Below, one piece after another: positions 1 to 10,056 of a stretch of DNA of 64,000 nt. Within the stretch, counting starts at the first letter, position 1; each line of letters begins with the position of its first letter. Below the pieces are notes generated by a model that ran no database searches, had not been told where the DNA came from, and saw only the letters and a list, made by a program, of their open reading frames with translations. The stretch comes from Notospermus geniculatus (lineage: Eukaryota; Nemertea; Pilidiophora; Heteronemertea; Lineidae), in assembly GCA_002633025.1 (NCBI GenBank), contig NMRB01003251.1, positions 1 through 64,000 on the forward strand, written 5' to 3'. The position numbers were made by a program, and so were the translations under genes.

Positions 1-103
1 ACTCATCGCCATACTCTGACCTACAAACCCCCAGGGGAGTTAACTTGCGACTGACGATGTGATAATTACAAATAATCAAGGGTGCCAGATTAGCTGAATC
101 GGT

Positions 104-192
104 TAATGTCGTCCTGGGTACACCTCATTATTACCCAGGGTAATCCTGGGTAGGCTTTTTTGTTACCCAGGATCGTCCTGGGTACAAATAAG
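104..192. repeat. Short repeat cluster built on CCTGGGTAC
   Basis: The nonamer CCTGGGTAC or its complement recurs several times within 90 bases, in both orientations. The same motif forms a second cluster at about 54060-54175 inside the Polinton polymerase. The rest of the first 670 bases holds nothing I can assign. Confidence 0.5.
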
Positions 193-1721
193 GTACCTTA
201 ACATTACCCAGTTTTAAAATCCGCGCCATTTTCCACCTGCGCCCGTGGTTGTAGTACGTGCGTTCACATTCTCGCTGGCAATTGCCCCGCCCAGTGCATA
301 TCATGGTGTCGCGTGCAAGCCACTTCAGTTTCGCATCAACTTTGACACGTGCTTTCACTTGTATCTACCATTACCAACATCCAATAGATTTTCCTTCAGC
401 CCTCTTCCTTTTGAATCCCTATAGGATGGAATAGATTGCAAATACGCCTGTAAATCGCAGTCTTTAACGCGAGTTGCCATTCTGACACCTACTGACAATC
501 ACCACGTCAAAATGCACGTGTATAAATTCGTGGCGGGCTAGAATAAGACAGTATACCGTACCTCGTGCGCAGGTTGAAAATGGCGCGGATTTCAAACTGG
601 ACGCAACGTTCCCGGAACGCCGCGTAGCGGCGCCAATGCGCAGCACGCAGACAGCAGATGTGGAACACCGTCATCGTTTCGTTATATAATTCTGGCAGCC
701 GTGTCTAACTTCAGTGTACAATATCTCACATACGGTGTAATTTTTAGCACTTTCAACTGGTGGAATGAATATATGGTTGAAAGTAACGACATCTTTGTTG
801 GTTCGTGTTGTAAATCTGCAAAAGACACACAATGAATTAAAGTTGACACACTTACAATTCACAATTTGACCTTTCAGTGCCATAGTTCATTTTGTTGGAG
901 CCATATGCTTTCATAACTCTTCTTCATGAACTAATCCTCCACATGGCCAAATAACAGAGCGAAACCAGCGACAATCTCCATGAAGGAAAACGCCCTGCCA
1001 ATCTCTAGGCCGATCGGAGAGGTCATCCCATTTCTAAGTGTAATTTGGAGCCATCTACTAACGCCAAACACGGACAAATTATTCATGAGCAGAATCGCGT
1101 TTATAAACATACTTTTTAGTCGTGTCAAATCCCTCGAAATGATCGTCTTCTTTCATGAGGCACTTGTAGACGCTCCTCACGGCCTCCTTAAAAACAAAAA
1201 AACCTCCGTGGTTCACGTCTTCTATGGCACAAGTTTAACAACTTAATATGTCTAAACACTTTCCCACGTTGTTCAGTAAGTTTTTCCTTACACATGATAA
1301 AAGCTTGTTCATTTGGCGATTTACATTATCTCATTTAGCTGGTGTAAAGTGCATCACAAATCCGACAACATGAAAATACTTACTCTACATTCGTTGCTGG
1401 GTTTCTCCACTTTACTTTTTAGCTCTTCAATTAACTTTTCCTTCTCCGCCAGTTCCCGCTTTAGCCGTTGAATTTCTTGTTCTCCTTGTCTGTTGTTTCT
1501 GCAGTAACGTAAAACAGATTGATTAGGCGATTCGATCAATGGCACATACACGCAGAAATAAAAAATCAAGAGTTTCGGCAGTTCTTATGCGCGTCCGCAT
1601 TCTACTGCCATACGACAGTTGAAGTACAGGCAAATGAAAGTACGGCTTTTCGCAACAGATTTTTGAGAAGAGAGAAATGAAATAAGGTTGCACCTGCAAG
1701 GTATTCGAACGTTAAACCTAT

Positions 1722-1869
1722 GGGCCGTATTCAAAAAGGGTGTCTAAGACACAGACGCGTGTAACTTCGTCAAATGCGGGGTCAAATGCATGGTGGAAGT
1801 GTCTGCATTAGTGAAGTTACACGCGTCTAGTTTTAATCGCTTGATGATCACCCTTTTTGAATACGGCCC
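1722..1869. mobile_element. MITE with GGGCCGTATTC inverted repeats
   Basis: The ends are GGGCCGTATTCAAAAAGGGT and its complement, and a second inner inverted pair (AGACGCGTGTAACTTC / GAAGTTACACGCGTCT) makes the whole 148 bp a fold-back. The second copy is at 11091-11227. Confidence 0.7.
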
Positions 1870-2170
1870 ATGGGTTACAAACGCTTATCCTCTCCACCGC
1901 GCTGCTGAATTTTCCACGCAAGGACGGTCATACAGGATAGCATCCCATTACTACATTTATATTTTTTCACACATTCCCCACCACTTGCATTTGGTGTGAC
2001 AAGTGTTTACCGATATGGGTATATTGGTTTGCCCAACCGGTGCTCCGACAGATAAATCCAAGGGCCCAACTACAACTGAATTCTCGCAATAAACCATTTG
2101 CTCCAGATCAGTTTCAACTGCAATTATCTAGTGGAAATGAAAATATCGTTTGCCATAAAACCCACTTGAG

Positions 2171-2317
2171 GGAGGTTTAGAAATCAAACGATAAACGTAA
2201 ACCTTCCGACAACATTCGTACTAGATGTACACATTAACCAGATTTTATATTGCATTTTCGGTACAAAAATAACGTTGTCGTTAACGCTTTCGATTATCGT
2301 TTGATTTCTAAACCTCC
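2171..2317. mobile_element. MITE, family with AAATCAAACGATAAACG ends
   Basis: Imperfect inverted repeats of about 45 bp begin GGAGGTTTAGAAATC and end with the complement. Related copies lie at 12623-12778 and 12837-12986. No coding capacity. Confidence 0.7.
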
Positions 2318-2560
2318 GTGTTCAATTGTTGTTGTATTAAATCTCTCACCAGAAAAGTAAACGCCGGCAATAATGACGTCACTTAACGGAACGTTACCTT
2401 CATGCTCCAGAATAGGCCTATGATACAAACAAGTATTGAGGAATTATAAAAAAGCGTATACTTACGCATTCCTTAACGCTTGCAAAACGCTGTTTCGAAC
2501 AGGCTCCTCCTCCTCCTCCGAATCAATCAGTTGACTGAGATAACTCAGAAGCTTCCTCTT

Positions 2561-2780
2561 CCGCTTTTGAAGGCTCTTGTTGTTTGGAGTGGATCCGGTG
2601 ATAATTTGTTCGCCAGCAACTACTGTTGATGTCTCACTAGTACACGTGGATGTTGAAGTTGAAGGTGTAGCCGCTTTTGAAGGCTCTTGTTGTTTGGAGT
2701 GGATCCGGTGATAATTTGTTCGCCAGCAACTACTGTTGATGTCTCACTAGTACACGTGGATGTTGAAGTTGAAGGTGTAG
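2561..2780. repeat. 110-bp direct tandem duplication
   Basis: Two adjacent, apparently identical 110-bp units start at 2561 and 2671. The corresponding stretch of copy B (about 13180-13290) has one unit. It lies in exon 1 of the unrecognised gene and, not being a multiple of three, shifts its frame. Confidence 0.85.
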
Positions 2781-3850
2781 AGTCTAATCTAAGTTCAAAT
2801 GAATCATCCATTGCGTAATAAGAGGGCTTGTATATTTTAATATCGATTCGTCCGATCCGAGGGTCCAGTTTGAGGTCTGAGGCAGTCAACGTTACAGGCC
2901 AATCTTTATACCAATATGATCACTGCCCGGGGATCACTGCGGTTGATTGGTCAATGGAGGTATTGATCTGATCTGCACGTGGGTGAGGCGCGAAGGAATG
3001 TAGTCCACAGCAACCAAGAGGTGTTGTGTACAAACTTAACTGTTCATGTGAGCAAAGTTACATTGGAGAAACAAGCAGACCACTATCAAAACGACTGGTG
3101 GAACACTAAAAGGACTCCAAATCAGCAGCCCATGAACATGTGACAGAAAACAAAGGACGTGTGATTGGCTATGTGAAGGTGTAGAAATCCTCAACGGGAG
3201 TTTAGTTAGAGATTATAAACGCAAACTCGCCGAAGCAATTCAGGAATTAACAGAGACAATGGTTTATTCATTCCCAATGCATATGGCTGTTTGATCAAGT
3301 GATATTGCAATCCAGCGCACTGTTGTCCTTCATTTGTGTCATTCAAGCACCTGAAGACGACAATGGAACACTGGTAGAAACGTTGTGGATATATCGGGTG
3401 TCCCCCCCCCCGCTCTAAAATATGTCCCACTTTTCAAACTTCAATATCTCCTGAGGTGTTTGACCGAATGCAATAAAGCTCCATGAAAATAAAGGTCATG
3501 ATAAGATACAGAGCTGATGTTATATGTTCTGATGTTGTATCCCCTGATGTATCACACTGCATACCACAGAACTGCACAGAAATTGAGATTAATATGCTAA
3601 CATCTGGCCATGGCATAAATTTCATATCAGTACCCCCACTGATTGTTAATAATGTCCGGTGCAAAAGCACACGTCAATAAATGAAATAACGGGCCTGTGA
3701 AGTTCTAACTCCTCGCTTCCGAAACTAATTCTGTCCATAACATTCTGTCGCATAACATAAAACTGTTTGGGTTCGGAGATTGTTTGGACTACTCGCAGGG
3801 TACTGATGGACGCCTCGTTTAAACATAGGCCATTGAACCGTCTTTTTTGA

Positions 3851-3965
3851 AGATGGGTGTTTGGCCTAGTGGTTTAAGGTGTGCTGCCCCTTAGTGCTGG
3901 CGATTGATGCCTTATGCGAGGGTCCGTGGGTTCGAATCTGGTAGGAAGCAATGTCTTTCACCTTA
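3851..3965 (+). mobile_element. tRNA-derived SINE-like copy
   Basis: A box A-like stretch (TGGCCTAGTGGTTTAAG) and a box B-like stretch (GGGTTCGAATC) lie about 75 bases apart, as in RNA polymerase III promoters of tRNA-derived SINEs. The same unit recurs at 15376-15492 (+) and 14146-14265 (-), and a fragment near 9240-9285. It does not fold as a convincing standard tRNA, so I call a SINE rather than a tRNA gene. Confidence 0.6.
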
Positions 3966-5217
3966 GAGGCCCGACTTCTATTTCATATCATTCCCAAATT
4001 TTGTCAGTTTAATGTAATCAAATGAATACCTTTAATTTATTCGTCAAGTGCTAGTTTGCCGCAGATGACAAAAAACTGGTTTTATTCAAGCCTTATCTTG
4101 TGATATATTTAAGTCCTCTTTTAAATAGATATCCACGTAGCCATTGAGACAAGAACCACTAACATTTCACCTCATGAGCGCAACCATTTTTAACAGAATT
4201 GCTTGGTGGTGCACAAATACACCTAAAACTTAGTCGTAATACAAGGATTTAATACAAGAATATTTAGTCTGCTATCTAAGATTGTGATTTTACCCATATC
4301 CCGGGCCCATATCACGTACTCTACAATAAACCAAATAAATTCATGGGGACTGAGATTCCTGCCACACCAGATCCTGCACTCCCGAAATGCAGTGCCTCGT
4401 GAGAAACAAGGCCATAATATCAATCAAAATATTGACGCCAATGCCTTCGCATCTATAAAGCTTTTCAAAACTAAACAAACTATTAATTTCTTTTCCTTCC
4501 GCCGTCGAATATATTATCACTCTTGTTCTCGTTGAAAAACGAAGGAGGAAACCGGAGTTCTGGAGAAGTCAACAGTCCCCATTGATTAAATAAGAAATTT
4601 CAACTCCTCATAGGCCTTAAAGCTTTCCCTTGCACTCGATCATACATGTAGATTTAAACTGACTTTATATTTTGTCCTTTCTTTATAAATGTAGGAGGAA
4701 ACCGGAGCTCTTTGCAAGTCATGCCATTTTAGTTGAAGCGTTGGGGTGGGTGCTAACTCATGGTCTAATCAAGCTATCTCCCTATTGTACCAGGGACATA
4801 AGAGTTATAAAAAAGACCAAGGTGAGCCTAGATATTATAGGCCTATGTGGTGCCTTAACCCCCATTTTGTGGCAAGAGATGCCCATTAATGACATTCCCG
4901 GCAAAACTTCCTTTCTTCAGCCCAAGCCTAGTTCGCTGGGACCAACAGGCGAATCAAGTTGCCATGAAAATGACAGGCACGCCAGGGCCTAGTGCTAAGG
5001 ATATTATAGGCCGGTACTAAGGGCGAGACAGTTTATGTGCATGTATCATGAGTTTTTTTCTCTAACGCGGCCCATTCCCAGGAAAACTGCATAGATATCC
5101 ATGTTCACTGACATCCTATCAATAGTTTGTCGAAGTTACAATGAAATTGGCCAATGCAGTAAGCTTATTTACGCCAAAATAACTTAACAACTTCTGCACA
5201 ATTTTTGTACCAAAGTC

Positions 5218-5914
5218 GGTAACCGGAAAAACGCCGACCGACCGACTGACCGACCGACCGACCGACCGTAACGAGTTTTGGGACCCATATAACTAGGCCT
5301 ACTATCGACATTGGTAATAGCAGCGCCGGTAGGAACATAGCTTGCCGACCGAAAGGAGTTCAGGAATTGAGCGACATCGCGATTTGAAATCAGGATCCTG
5401 TAGGTACCCAGGTCATTGCCATAACGATTTCGAGGAAAATTATAGCATGCGCGCAGTTAGCCTACTCGTGAAATACATGTATCAACACTCAAAGGACTTA
5501 AATACTGACTCATGACTAACTTTTGAGCCAAAATAGGCCTAGCAAGAAACGAAGCCAACAAAAGTTATGAAGCACAAGTCTGGCGGCGACTGGGTTTACA
5601 AGGTGACTTCAGGGGTGGCACTCGGCCTCATTCCCCTAAGCCATAGCAGCCGCGTATTGGCATTGATGGCCATACATCGTGTACACAACAACAACCAGTG
5701 ATTAACAGTCCTATCCTTGGGAGAGAGCAGCAGTAATTAGCGCAATAATATTACGCAATATAGCCAATAGATCTACTGCATTGTACCTGAAGGGGTGATG
5801 CCATGGGCGTGTATAAACCAGCGTGCATACACTTCTGCGCTGAAAGGGATTTGGTCAGTCCTTCAGTCGGTCGGTAGGTCGGCGGGTCGGTCGGTCGGCG
5901 TTTTTCCGGTTACC
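5218..5914. mobile_element. 697-bp DNA transposon with ACCG-rich inverted repeats
   Basis: The ends are GGTAACCGGAAAAACGCCGA and its complement, running inward into ACCG/CGGT tetranucleotide repeats. CAAAGTC stands on both sides (5211-5217, 5917-5923), a likely target duplication of 7-8 bp. The matching place in copy B (near 16985) lacks the insertion and serves as an empty site. No open frame that looks coding; probably non-autonomous, hAT-like by target length only. Confidence 0.7.
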
Positions 5915-6199
5915 ATCAAAGTCATCTTTTCCTCCCTTCAACATGTTGAACCACTCTTCCCAATGTAGGTTCAACTTAACTTGGCCAAGCTGAAACAAAC
6001 AAACTATTTGGCAGACTACATAAATACAATCTCTTCTCGTGGTGGATACAATTGTGCACTGTTTTTCTATGTCTAAATCGGCGCTAATATTGTTGACGCT
6101 AATGCCTTCGCATTTCTGAAGCTTATTTCAAAACTAAAACAAACACTATTGATTTCTTGTCCTTCGTCGAATGTATTATCACTCTACTTGTTCTCATTG

Positions 6200-6322
6200 G
6201 AAAACTACGGCGCCCGTTACGGGACATGTATTTTTAAAAAAATCTCGCACTGCGTGTTTTAATCTCGCACTGCGACTTTTTAAAGTCGCACTGCGACTTT
6301 TAATCTCGCACTGCGACTTTTT
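6200..6322. repeat. Hairpin minisatellite at a transposon end
   Basis: It opens with CTACGGCGCCCGTTACGGGA, then repeats TCGCACTGCGA-centred units of about 17-20 bp (AATCTCGCACTGCGACTTTT). Each unit is nearly palindromic. It stops at the single N at 6323. An inverted copy lies at 19640-19838. Confidence 0.65.
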
Positions 6323-6339
6323 NGACCAAGAAGCACGTC

Positions 6340-7790
6340 ATTTGCAAAGGTATGGTATGATAAAAACACACTTTATTTGCGACTGGGGTAATTTTACCAA
6401 AAAACACTGACTAAATTTGATTAGACCTCATTTTGTTGCTACTCAAGATTTTTCTTTGATATTTTGTCCAGATATTCCCCGAAACTAGAAATTTTAACCG
6501 TGTAATTTTTTTCAGAAATACCCACTAGTTCAGAAATTATGTTAGTAACTTATGATGTGTTCAAACCATGCCCCCTCTGCTGGATAACAGCTGCAACATG
6601 CACATTGGAATTGTCAGTTACTCTGTTGGTGCATATCAGCTGAAATTTGCCTAATTTCTCTCCCTAAGTTATGCTGTTCAAGTCTTTCTAGTGTGTAAGG
6701 GGTGTCACTGTACACTCGATCCTTTAGGTATTTCCAAAGGAAGTAATCTGGGGGATTCAAGTCTGGTGAGTAAGGGGAGCCAAGGATTGTCCGTTCGACG
6801 GGATATCACTCTGTCCCCAGGAGAGTACCGTTCCAGAAATTCCAGTGTTCAGCACAATGGGAGGTGCCCTATCTTGTTGTGGAATATGACTGTTTTCATA
6901 TCAACAATTTGCTTTCTCCTGAGGGCAGAAATAAATCTTCTCCCTTAGCATATCAATGTACCTGTCGGGGTTGACAGTTACAGTTTTCCCTTCTTCATCC
7001 TCAAAAAAGTATGGCCCTATTATGCCACTGCGCCCTATTCCACACCACACAGTACTAAGTTTCTCCACACAGAGAGGACATTGCGTATGCTATTTCTCCT
7101 AGTAGGCCTACCCAACTATGAAATCGACCACCAAGAAAATGATGTCGGTTTCGGCTAGACGGGATAAATTTCACAGGGCCAAATTTCTTATGTCCGATCC
7201 GGTTGTGGATACCTGCACGCATCCGTGGTTCACACCTACCCGATGCGGCAGTACACATCCGCAAACGAAGCGTGAAGGGTGTGTAAATCCGATCCGTGGA
7301 GTGGGATCACCCGGATCGGGAGAGCAGTGCCAATCGCTGCGGATTATCTGCTATTCCCGTTGTGCGGGTGATCAAGCTGTCTGTATGCGTGTTCACTGTG
7401 TCGTGACGGTGCGTGTATGGTGTAGTGTTCCATTATCAGAAGTGTTTTGGAGCATGTATTTTTATGCTCCATCTTAGCGTCAGTGGTGGGAATTTTTATT
7501 AATTCATTTTCATTAACATCGCTAGGCCTGCTTGTAAAAGCAAAAATGCATGAACATTTTAATCCGCTTCATGTATTTGCGTACCGGTATTCAGAAAATG
7601 CGATTAGGCCTATTTACAGTAGCCATGGTGGCTTTTACCGCTTACCATACCGTGGATCATACATGTATAAATGGCAGTCGATTGGCGTTCCAATGCTACC
7701 TGCACATGTTAGGCCTATGTTTAATCTGGTTCCCATCTTTGCCGTTTCACTCCCGCGGCGCTCAATCTGCATCAGCGTGATCCATGGGCG
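6340..7790 (-). mobile_element. Degenerate mariner-type element, copy 1
   Basis: This stretch is related, in inverted orientation, to about 36880-38160. Its outer part carries CCAAAAAACACTGACTAA near 6395, matching an end by the other copy where GTTTTTTGGGACACCCTG stands. It includes the transposase remnant at about 6560-7080 and CpG-rich repeats around 7150-7480. Open frames on the plus strand here (for example 7447-7917) have no family features and I do not call them genes. Confidence 0.55.
6560..7080 (-). pseudogene. Mariner/IS630-type transposase remnant
   Basis: Translating the minus strand gives a block reading VWCGIGRSGIIGPYFFED, followed by a T-V-T-V-N-x-x-R-Y-x-x-M pattern. That is characteristic of the region after the second catalytic aspartate in Tc1/mariner-type transposases (established family knowledge). 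The frame is interrupted by several stops and shifts over about 500 bases, so it is a dead copy. It probably belongs to the family whose helix-turn-helix survives near 38.9-39.2 kb. Confidence 0.6.
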
Positions 7791-7987
7791 TCCGAAGGTG
7801 GCGCTGGCTGACGATACTTGTCGGTGCGGTAAATGGGAAGTTTTGAGAGGTGTCTTCCGCCAAAATGTACATGTAGAGGGAGAAGCCCTGTATCTGGAGA
7901 GGGATTTTTGGTGTTAAGTGTTATTCGCAGTGGGAATATTGGTTCACGTGGGGCTGTATTTGAGTTAGTATTGCTTTTTTGGCTATA

Positions 7988-8023
7988 CCATGGAGGTATA
8001 AAATAAGATTTATACCTCCATGG
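7988..8023. repeat. 15-bp perfect hairpin
   Basis: CCATGGAGGTATAAA and its exact complement are separated by six bases. No terminator or gene context is visible. Confidence 0.6.
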
Positions 8024-8176
8024 CTATACGCAGTTATAGGTTCCACCACAGTGGATCCACCCGGGGTTTTCGGCAAGCGGTGCGCTTCACAGCGTGAGAT
8101 TTCCTAAAGGCACTTGTCCAGAACCAAACGCCAATCTGCTGAGATACAGATGAAGATATTTGTGTCTTTACCAAAC

Positions 8177-8353
8177 CAGGTGTGAAAGAAATCCATGTCC
8201 CCCAGGAACAAAAGTCCGGTCTTATTGTTCAGCGTGGGATTCTGATTAGAATAGATGGCTAGAGAGACCATGACCTTTCGAATATAGTCTCACAATAGCG
8301 GGCTATTGTTTGGCGGACTTGCATTCCTAGGACGCTAATTCCTGTCACACCTG
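8177..8353. mobile_element. MITE with CAGGTGTGA ends, copy 1
   Basis: It begins CAGGTGTGAAAGAAATCC and ends GTCACACCTG. The interior shares long matches with 8810-8964. The motif ACCGGTGTGAAAGGAAT recurs at about 15760, 18550 and 21030, suggesting more relatives. Confidence 0.6.
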
Positions 8354-8376
8354 TAAGTGGAAAGAGGGACAGCCTT

Positions 8377-8478
8377 GGGCCTGTTTCATAAAGTGACTTT
8401 AAGCTAATGGTACCATTAACTCAATGCATTTTCCATTTGGTTAAAGGTATCATTAGCTTCAAGTCATGAAACAGGCCC
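8377..8478. mobile_element. Short fold-back MITE
   Basis: GGGCCTGTTTCATAAAGTGA at the left mirrors TCATGAAACAGGCCC at the right; inner parts (AAGCTAATG / CATTAGCTT) pair too. Length about 102 bp. Confidence 0.65.
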
Positions 8479-8809
8479 CTGGCGAGGACTTGCTGCCCAG
8501 AACATCCTCTCGCCGCCACTTTCACGATTGAAGTTGTGTTTATTGTTTATTCATTGAGCCGCTCAAAGCACCACTTATCAGGTTTATTTGTCGAGCTTTT
8601 GAATAAGTACTACGTCGTTATATAATGTGCTACAGTAGCTTGACAATCGGGATTCAAATTGAACTTTGCACGTCGAACTGGCGGTAGTGACACACGCGTC
8701 CATGAATATACACATGGCGCCAGCCTATTTAATTCGTCGGTCGGCAGGGTGGTGGTGCTTCATTGCTAGCGATGGGGGTTAGCGAAGCTAATTTCTTCTT
8801 TTGGTAACC

Positions 8810-8964
8810 CAGGTGTGAAAGGAATCCAGGAGTCCCCCTGAAATCCAAGTCCGGTCTTATTGTTCAGTGAGGGATTAGAATATATGGCTAGAGAGACCAT
8901 GACCTTTCGAATATAACATTACAATAGCGGGCTTTTGTTTGGCGGATGATTTCTGTCACACCTG
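8810..8964. mobile_element. MITE with CAGGTGTGA ends, copy 2
   Basis: Same ends and interior as 8177-8353, with small deletions. From 8965 to about 9300 nothing is recognised apart from a partial SINE-like stretch near 9240-9285. Confidence 0.6.
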
Positions 8965-9312
8965 CTAAGAACCCATTCACGCGAAATTTCTAGCAGTGCG
9001 ATGCTGCAACCAATTATTTGTTTCCGCGGCGTTCGTCATGGACAAGCGGCATCGCACGGGTCAAAATTCGAAAAAAACTCACATTAGCAATGGATTCTTA
9101 AGCTAATGAGTAGGTTTTCAAATAGGCCTATGGTAAATGATGCGAAGACTGCATTGGTCACAATAAATTCTAACATTTATTCAATGCAATTTACAAAATG
9201 GCATGAAATAATAACAGGTGTCTAAGGTGAAACACATAGGTTCCTATACCTGACTCAAACCCACGGCCCCTCGCATAAGGCAATTTGCAAATGACACAAA
9301 ATCCTTCACAAT

Positions 9313-9660
9313 CTATGCATTCACTGCCCATCCAATGGCATCTTGAGGTGGGTCCCTTCCGCTCTCTTCGCCCAATCGCTTTACCTGCGCCGTTTTTACG
9401 TGGCGTGGCCTCTGCTGCAGCACTTTTAAGTCCAGGCGTTTTTTGTAGTCCTTAAGTGTGGCCGTCTCCCACGTTAGTTCTTTGACGAATCTTGTAGAAA
9501 AGGAGTGTGGGTTCTCCTGGCCGTCATTTGAGTCCTCACTCGACATGTAAGAAAGCACGCTCTTTGATGAGAACAGCTCTTTAAGGTGCTTCTTTTCCTC
9601 CCTCGTTACCTCGCCTTCCGCATCTAGTGCTTCGAAAGCTCTCCTCCTTCTGGCGGCCTT
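9313..9660 (-). CDS. Possible 3-prime exon, conserved-looking unknown protein
   Basis: The open frame encodes about 116 residues: basic start (KAARRRRAFEAL), an acidic/serine middle, then a basic region ending DAIGWAVNA before the stop. The frame is preceded directly by TTTAATTGCAG, a good splice acceptor, so I start the exon at 9660 rather than at a non-ATG codon upstream. No matching upstream exon was found within the next few kilobases. I do not recognise the family; the tail has the look of small proteins carried by invertebrate DNA transposons, but that is an impression only. Confidence 0.35.
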   Translation of the reverse strand, partial: KAARRRRAFEALDAEGEVTREEKKHLKELFSSKSVLSYMSSEDSNDGQENPHSFSTRFVKELTWETATLKDYKKRLDLKVLQQRPRHVKTAQVKRLGEESGRDPPQDAIGWAVNA

Positions 9661-10056
9661 CTGCAATTAAATCATGATAAAGCTGGTCAGTCATTTTTGT
9701 CACCTCTCTGTATGATACAGAGGACGTCGAACAAATTTCCCCCTGGTATCCTGGCAGAGATTAAAAGAGCGCCAAGCTGTGTTTCCACTCAGCGGTTTGT
9801 GGCTAGNTTCCATTTGTAATATCACGATACATCAATAACATTTTAAAGGCTAAATGGGTACCTTGTGCCAGAAACACTTCAAAGTGTACTGTTTTGAGAA
9901 AATTTTTCCTCGTGTACTACCTCTAACTGGCTTGTTTGTTTAATGATTAAGGTTTATTTCTCTAATCGGATAGTCTGCAGGCGGCGATTCTTTTCAGGTA
10001 CCGGTAATCAGTTTATCCTTTCGGACGGTAGGTAGGCCTACATGTGGGTATACATT

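Larger units (their letters stand above)
671..2811 (-). pseudogene. Unrecognised spliced gene, copy A (broken)
   Basis: I do not recognise this gene. Read on the minus strand, four exons can be proposed: 2811-2466 (ATG, serine/threonine-rich start, KR-rich and glutamate-rich tail, donor GTAAGT), 1498-1384 (acceptor TTACTGCAG, donor GTAAGT; charged coiled coil with heptads around QRLKRELAEKEKLIEELK), 1221-1113 (donor GTATGT) and 815-671 (acceptor TCTTTTGCAG, then an open frame to a stop). Exons 1-2 and 3-4 join in phase; exons 2-3 do not with the strong sites, so a small exon may be missing or a weaker donor is used. A 110-bp tandem duplication in exon 1 (2561-2780) shifts the frame, so this copy should not make the full protein. 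The equivalent copy at 10.06-13.3 kb lacks that duplication. Confidence 0.45.
790..6199. repeat. Segmental duplication, copy A
   Basis: Most of this block is repeated at about 10132-17290 at high identity, in the same order but with copy-specific insertions, a local inversion near 14.1-14.4 kb, and small gaps. It carries the unrecognised spliced gene, several MITEs and a tRNA-derived SINE. It ends abruptly at 6199, where a minisatellite-type transposon end begins. About 2820-3840 holds no convincing coding sequence. Confidence 0.75.

Noticed and set aside
980-1246. 88-residue plus-strand open frame also at 10330-10596
   Set aside because: It lies opposite a proposed exon of the minus-strand gene with good splice sites; most likely a shadow.
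4672-4992. A 106-residue plus-strand open frame repeated at 16448-16768
   Set aside because: The two copies differ at a few bases and most differences change the amino acid, so there is no sign of selection on the protein; similar pieces at 19.3 and 21.8 kb are out of frame.
7447-7917. 156-residue plus-strand open frame
   Set aside because: Inside a degenerate element whose relative near 37 kb does not preserve the frame.
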